Shown here in pieces: positions 63,775 to 64,000 of a stretch of 64,000 nt of DNA (the first letter of the stretch is position 1; each line of letters starts with the position of its first letter). The notes beneath the pieces are model-generated. The model ran no database searches and was not told the DNA's origin. It saw only the letters and a program-made list of their open reading frames with translations. Origin of the DNA: Pseudomonas putida. Lineage in GTDB: Bacteria; Pseudomonadota; Gammaproteobacteria; Pseudomonadales; Pseudomonadaceae. The stretch lies in contig NZ_JANHLK010000003.1 in the NCBI RefSeq assembly GCF_028682635.1, forward strand, positions 248,001 through 312,000, given 5' to 3'. A program made the position numbers and the translations under genes.

Positions 63775-64000
63775 ATGAAACTGACGATGAAGTTGCAGAC
63801 CCGGCTTTTTCTCAGCATTTCCGCGCTGATCACTGTTGCACTGCTGGGCCTGCTGCTTGGTCTTGTCAGTGTGTTGCAGATGGCCGGGAGCCAGGAAGCG
63901 CTGGTGCGCAACAACTTCGTCACCCTGGATCTGGGGCTCAAGCTGCGCCAGACCCTGGGTGATCAGTTAATCATCATGCTCAGCGAAAACAACGATCCCG
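63775..64000 (+). CDS. kinB: Sensor histidine kinase KinB (N-terminal part, cut by window end)
   Basis: 75 codons are visible, starting MKLTMKLQTRLFLSISALIT. An N-terminal membrane helix at about residues 10-35 is followed by the beginning of a periplasmic sensor domain ('ALVRNNFVTLDLGLKLRQTLGDQLIIML'). No stop is reached. Assignment to KinB is by position directly after algB and by the N-terminal sequence. Confidence 0.9.
   Translation, partial: MKLTMKLQTRLFLSISALITVALLGLLLGLVSVLQMAGSQEALVRNNFVTLDLGLKLRQTLGDQLIIMLSENNDP

Overview
The window is the replication-origin region of a Pseudomonas chromosome, most likely a member of the P. fluorescens group. The evidence is the gene order (atpIBEFHAGDC, parAB, rsmG, mnmG, mnmE, yidC, yidD, rnpA, rpmH, then oriC, dnaA, dnaN, recF, gyrB), the protein sequences, the TTATCCACA DnaA boxes, the parS palindromes, and the REP/REPIN repeats typical of fluorescent pseudomonads. 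I saw no rRNA, tRNA, CRISPR array, insertion sequence, prophage or toxin-type island. Almost everything is core-genome sequence in good reading frame.

Layout. (1) 1-16.2 kb: every gene lies on the minus strand, reading away from oriC. The genes are the complete F1Fo ATP synthase operon, the chromosome-partition pair parA/parB, the rRNA and tRNA modification genes rsmG, mnmG and mnmE, and the membrane-insertion/RNase P block yidC-yidD-rnpA-rpmH. An AT-rich gap with several DnaA boxes separates mnmG from mnmE (11.6-12.1 kb). (2) 16.16-16.73 kb: oriC, with an AT-rich segment followed by a DnaA-box cluster. (3) 16.7-22.9 kb: dnaA-dnaN-recF-gyrB on the plus strand, with two parS sites inside recF. 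(4) 23-39.9 kb: a housekeeping block for lipid acylation (plsC-like, lpxL/htrB-like), heptose (gmhB), glycyl-tRNA synthetase, DNA repair (tag), K+ uptake (trkA), translation start and end (rsmB, fmt, def), a LysM protein, dprA, tsaC, qor, hemF and aroE. (5) 40-45.2 kb: a choline-O-sulfate utilisation cluster (SulP transporter, choline-binding protein, choline sulfatase, LysR regulator). (6) 45.2-58.8 kb: accessory metabolism and transport, comprising a small SDR-like protein, a DOPA-dioxygenase-family protein, a GFA-family protein, a citrate-metal symporter, TerC, a Na/Pi cotransporter, an M16 peptidase, a DUF5924-type membrane protein, a four-gene MCE/Mla-type lipid ABC transporter and a double-Gate membrane protein. 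(7) 59-64 kb: gltP, an Ivy-family protein, two small membrane proteins, and the alginate regulators algB and kinB (kinB is cut by the window end).

How it works together. DnaA boxes lie in oriC, in the mnmG-mnmE gap and upstream of dnaA, where one probably overlaps the dnaA promoter. Two parS sites and parAB tie origin segregation to the same 12 kb. Eleven REP loci, four sequence families mostly arranged as inverted pairs, sit at ends of transcription units. None falls between about 12.3 and 29.5 kb.

The most useful leads are the origin-like second DnaA-box cluster, the strong excess of perfect DnaA boxes across the window including inside genes, a small leader ORF with a CA-rich Hfq/Crc-like motif ahead of the citrate transporter, an Ivy homologue lacking the canonical inhibitory loop, and two unexplained non-coding stretches (60.3-60.96 kb and 62.0-62.4 kb) with perfect palindromes. 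I did not find a clearly new multi-gene system.
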